Assembly: GCA_963763205.1 (NCBI GenBank)
Contig: CAVXNQ010000021.1
Location: forward strand, 186,001 to 250,000
DNA length: 64,000 nt
Source of the DNA: DDH964 sp963763205
GTDB taxonomy: Bacteria; Desulfobacterota; Desulfuromonadia; Desulfuromonadales; DDH964
Direction: 5' to 3'
Notes under the pieces: model-generated
The model's input: the letters and a program-made list of their open reading frames with translations, nothing else
What the model was told of the DNA's origin: nothing
Databases searched by the model: none
Position numbers and translations under genes: made by a program
Part shown: piece after piece, positions 62,595-64,000 of the stretch
Position numbering within the stretch: the first letter of the stretch is position 1
Layout: each line of letters opens with the position of its first letter

Positions 62595-64000
62595 CTATGG
62601 ATGGGGGCTGCCGGCCTGGTCCCAGGAATAGATCAACGGCGAATGGGTGACCGCCCAGGTTCCCTTGACCCGGTTGCGGCCGGCGATAAAGGCCAGGTAA
62701 CTGTATTTGCCGTAATGGGGGATTTTGCGGGCCGCGATCGCGGCGCCGTCGTCCCCGAGGGGAAGAAACAGCCCGGTCTGGCGGTCGGAGTCGGCAGACT
62801 GGGAAAAGGCAGCGAAAAGAACGTCGCGGGGATCGGCAAACTCTTGCCCCTCCAGCCGGAAGCGACCCGGAACCACCTGCAACTGGTCCGGCAGGTCCGG
62901 GCGCAGCTCCGGGCGCTCGGGCCAGCCGACCAGGAGCAGGTCATGCCGGGCCGCCCCTTCCATGGAAAGTGCCGACTCCTCCACCCACTCGGCCTGTTGC
63001 CCGAAGCCGGTCACCAGGTCGTGGGCCGCCTGGCGCACGGCCGGCGTGGCATGGCGGGCAACGACCACCAGCAGGCGGGTTGCGCCACGCAGTGAATTGA
63101 CTGTCGCCGGGAGCTCTTCCGGGGCGAGGCGGCGAAAGATGTCCGCATCGGGATCGACCAGCAGACGGCGCGGCGGCTGGCTGGCGGTCAGCCGGAATGG
63201 GGCGTCGATTCCCTGCAGGGGCAGGCTCTGCTCGATGGGGCCGGCGGTGGTTTCCAGGCGCAGGGGCAATGCCAGGTCGAAGGCCGGCGGCTGCTGTACG
63301 ACAATCCCGCTAACCTGCACGGTCCCGCTGTTCCCGGTCACCGCGATCTCGCTCAGGCTCAGCACCGGAGCCCCGGCGCGCTTGACCCACTGATCGAAAA
63401 ATTCCCTCATTCCGTGTCTGTTGTCCTGGGTCGAAGGCCCGGGCGAAATCCTCCCAGGACGCCTCGCCGAACATCTTCTCCGCGGCGACCCGCCGCAATC
63501 CTGCCCAGAAATCGTGCTCGCCGACCCGCCGCCGAGCCATGTGAAAGACCATGGCGCATTTGCCGTAGCCGATGGCCTGGTCGATTTTGCTGCGCCGAGC
63601 GGAGAAGGCGGCCAGCGGATAATCGGCCTGCGGCGGCACCAGGGCCGCGTAGTCGCGCAGGATGCCGACCCGGTAAGCCTGCCCCTCGGCCGCTGAACTC
63701 CGCTCCTTCAACAGGTAGTCAGCGACATAGGTGGCGAGGCCCTCCGACCAGTTGCCGTAGCGATAGTCGACCCGCACGCCGTTCCCCCACCAGGAATGGG
63801 CGATTTCATGGGCAAGGCTGGTGTTGACGATGAAGGGGAGGGGCACAATGCTGCTTCCGAGCAGGGTCCAGGAGGGGAAGCCGTAGCCGGTCGGAAAGAA
63901 GTTCTCCGCCACGGCGAATTTGGCGAAAGGGTAGGGACCGAACAGCTGTTGGTACAACGCCAGGTCGTCGGCGGCACTCTGCAGGTAAACCTTGGCGAGG
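62595..64000 (-). CDS. M1-family zinc metallopeptidase, C-terminal part (frameshifted, runs off the window)
   Basis: The frame at the window edge reads LAKVYLQSAADDLALYQQLF, then the M1 zinc site HEIAH (63796-63810) with the downstream Glu in GNWSEGLATYVADYLLKE, followed by GYGKCAMVFHMARRRVG. One extra base near 63433 shifts the frame. MREFFDQWVKRAGAPVLSLS then continues into a beta-rich C-terminal domain of about 265 residues. The N-terminus lies outside the window. It probably cleaves peptides in the periplasm; location is inferred from its exported neighbour. Confidence 0.85.

Overview
The window is GC-rich chromosomal DNA from a Gram-negative anaerobe. The best fit is a Desulfuromonadales/Geobacterales-type deltaproteobacterium. 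This is inferred from gene order and protein character: yceD-rpmF-plsX-fab, nrdR-rib-nusB, thrS-infC-rpmI-rplT-pheST-ihfA-merR, surE-pcm-nlpD-rpoS, and a VC_2705-type acetate symporter cluster next to a DUF294 nucleotidyltransferase. No rRNA, phage, insertion sequence or CRISPR array was seen. Three tRNA genes are present (Gly-GCC, Val-GAC, Arg-CCT).

Layout. 0-5 kb: start of a B12-binding radical SAM protein, a small aromatic-pathway operon (chorismate mutase plus a free DAHP-synthase regulatory domain), nadB, a lytic transglycosylase with pgsA, and tRNA-Gly. 5-19 kb: mixed accessory and envelope genes, including a cupin, a ClC channel, tlyA, an SbcD/SbcC-like pair in which the nuclease partner has lost its metal ligands, HIT, an ICMT-like methyltransferase, an HD-type RelA/SpoT homologue, a polysaccharide deacetylase, a Bax-like lipoprotein, YjbQ and a ferritin-like protein. 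19-27 kb: mazG, then the fatty-acid synthesis operon from a canonical promoter (yceD, rpmF, plsX, fabH, fabD, fabG, acpP, fabF). 26-35 kb: rpiB, glyA, dCMP deaminase, nrdR, riboflavin genes ribD-ribE-ribBA-ribH, nusB, a free M17 N-domain and hom. 35-49 kb: an acyl-CoA ligase, tRNA-Val, translation genes (thrS to pheT), ihfA, merR, and the stress block surE-pcm-nlpD-rpoS-apt with tRNA-Arg. 49-55 kb: acetate-type symporter with its small subunit, a DUF294 signalling protein and an IclR regulator beside an AT-rich intergenic region. 55-64 kb: isochorismatase-family hydrolase, MazG-like protein, nitroreductase, glucan phosphorylase, an ExeA/GspB-like pair, ChaN-like protein and an M1 peptidase running off the end.

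Data quality matters here. About 25 single-base shifts interrupt otherwise well-conserved reading frames, roughly 20 of them between 20.9 and 40.1 kb and mostly in essential genes (plsX, fabH, fabF, glyA, ribE, ribBA, thrS, rpmI). I read these as sequence errors, so each such gene is given as one locus. Two short remnants, an FAD oxidoreductase N-terminus at 12.66 kb and a YqaA-like gene at 46.5 kb, look more like genuine gene decay.

No complete, clearly novel multi-gene system is evident. The best candidates for a second look are the metal-ligand-free SbcD-like protein coupled to a membrane-spanning SMC-like ATPase, the free DAHP-synthase regulatory domain beside chorismate mutase, the synthetase-dead RelA/SpoT homologue, the ExeA-type ATPase carrying a PhnD-like domain, and the AUA start codon of infC.
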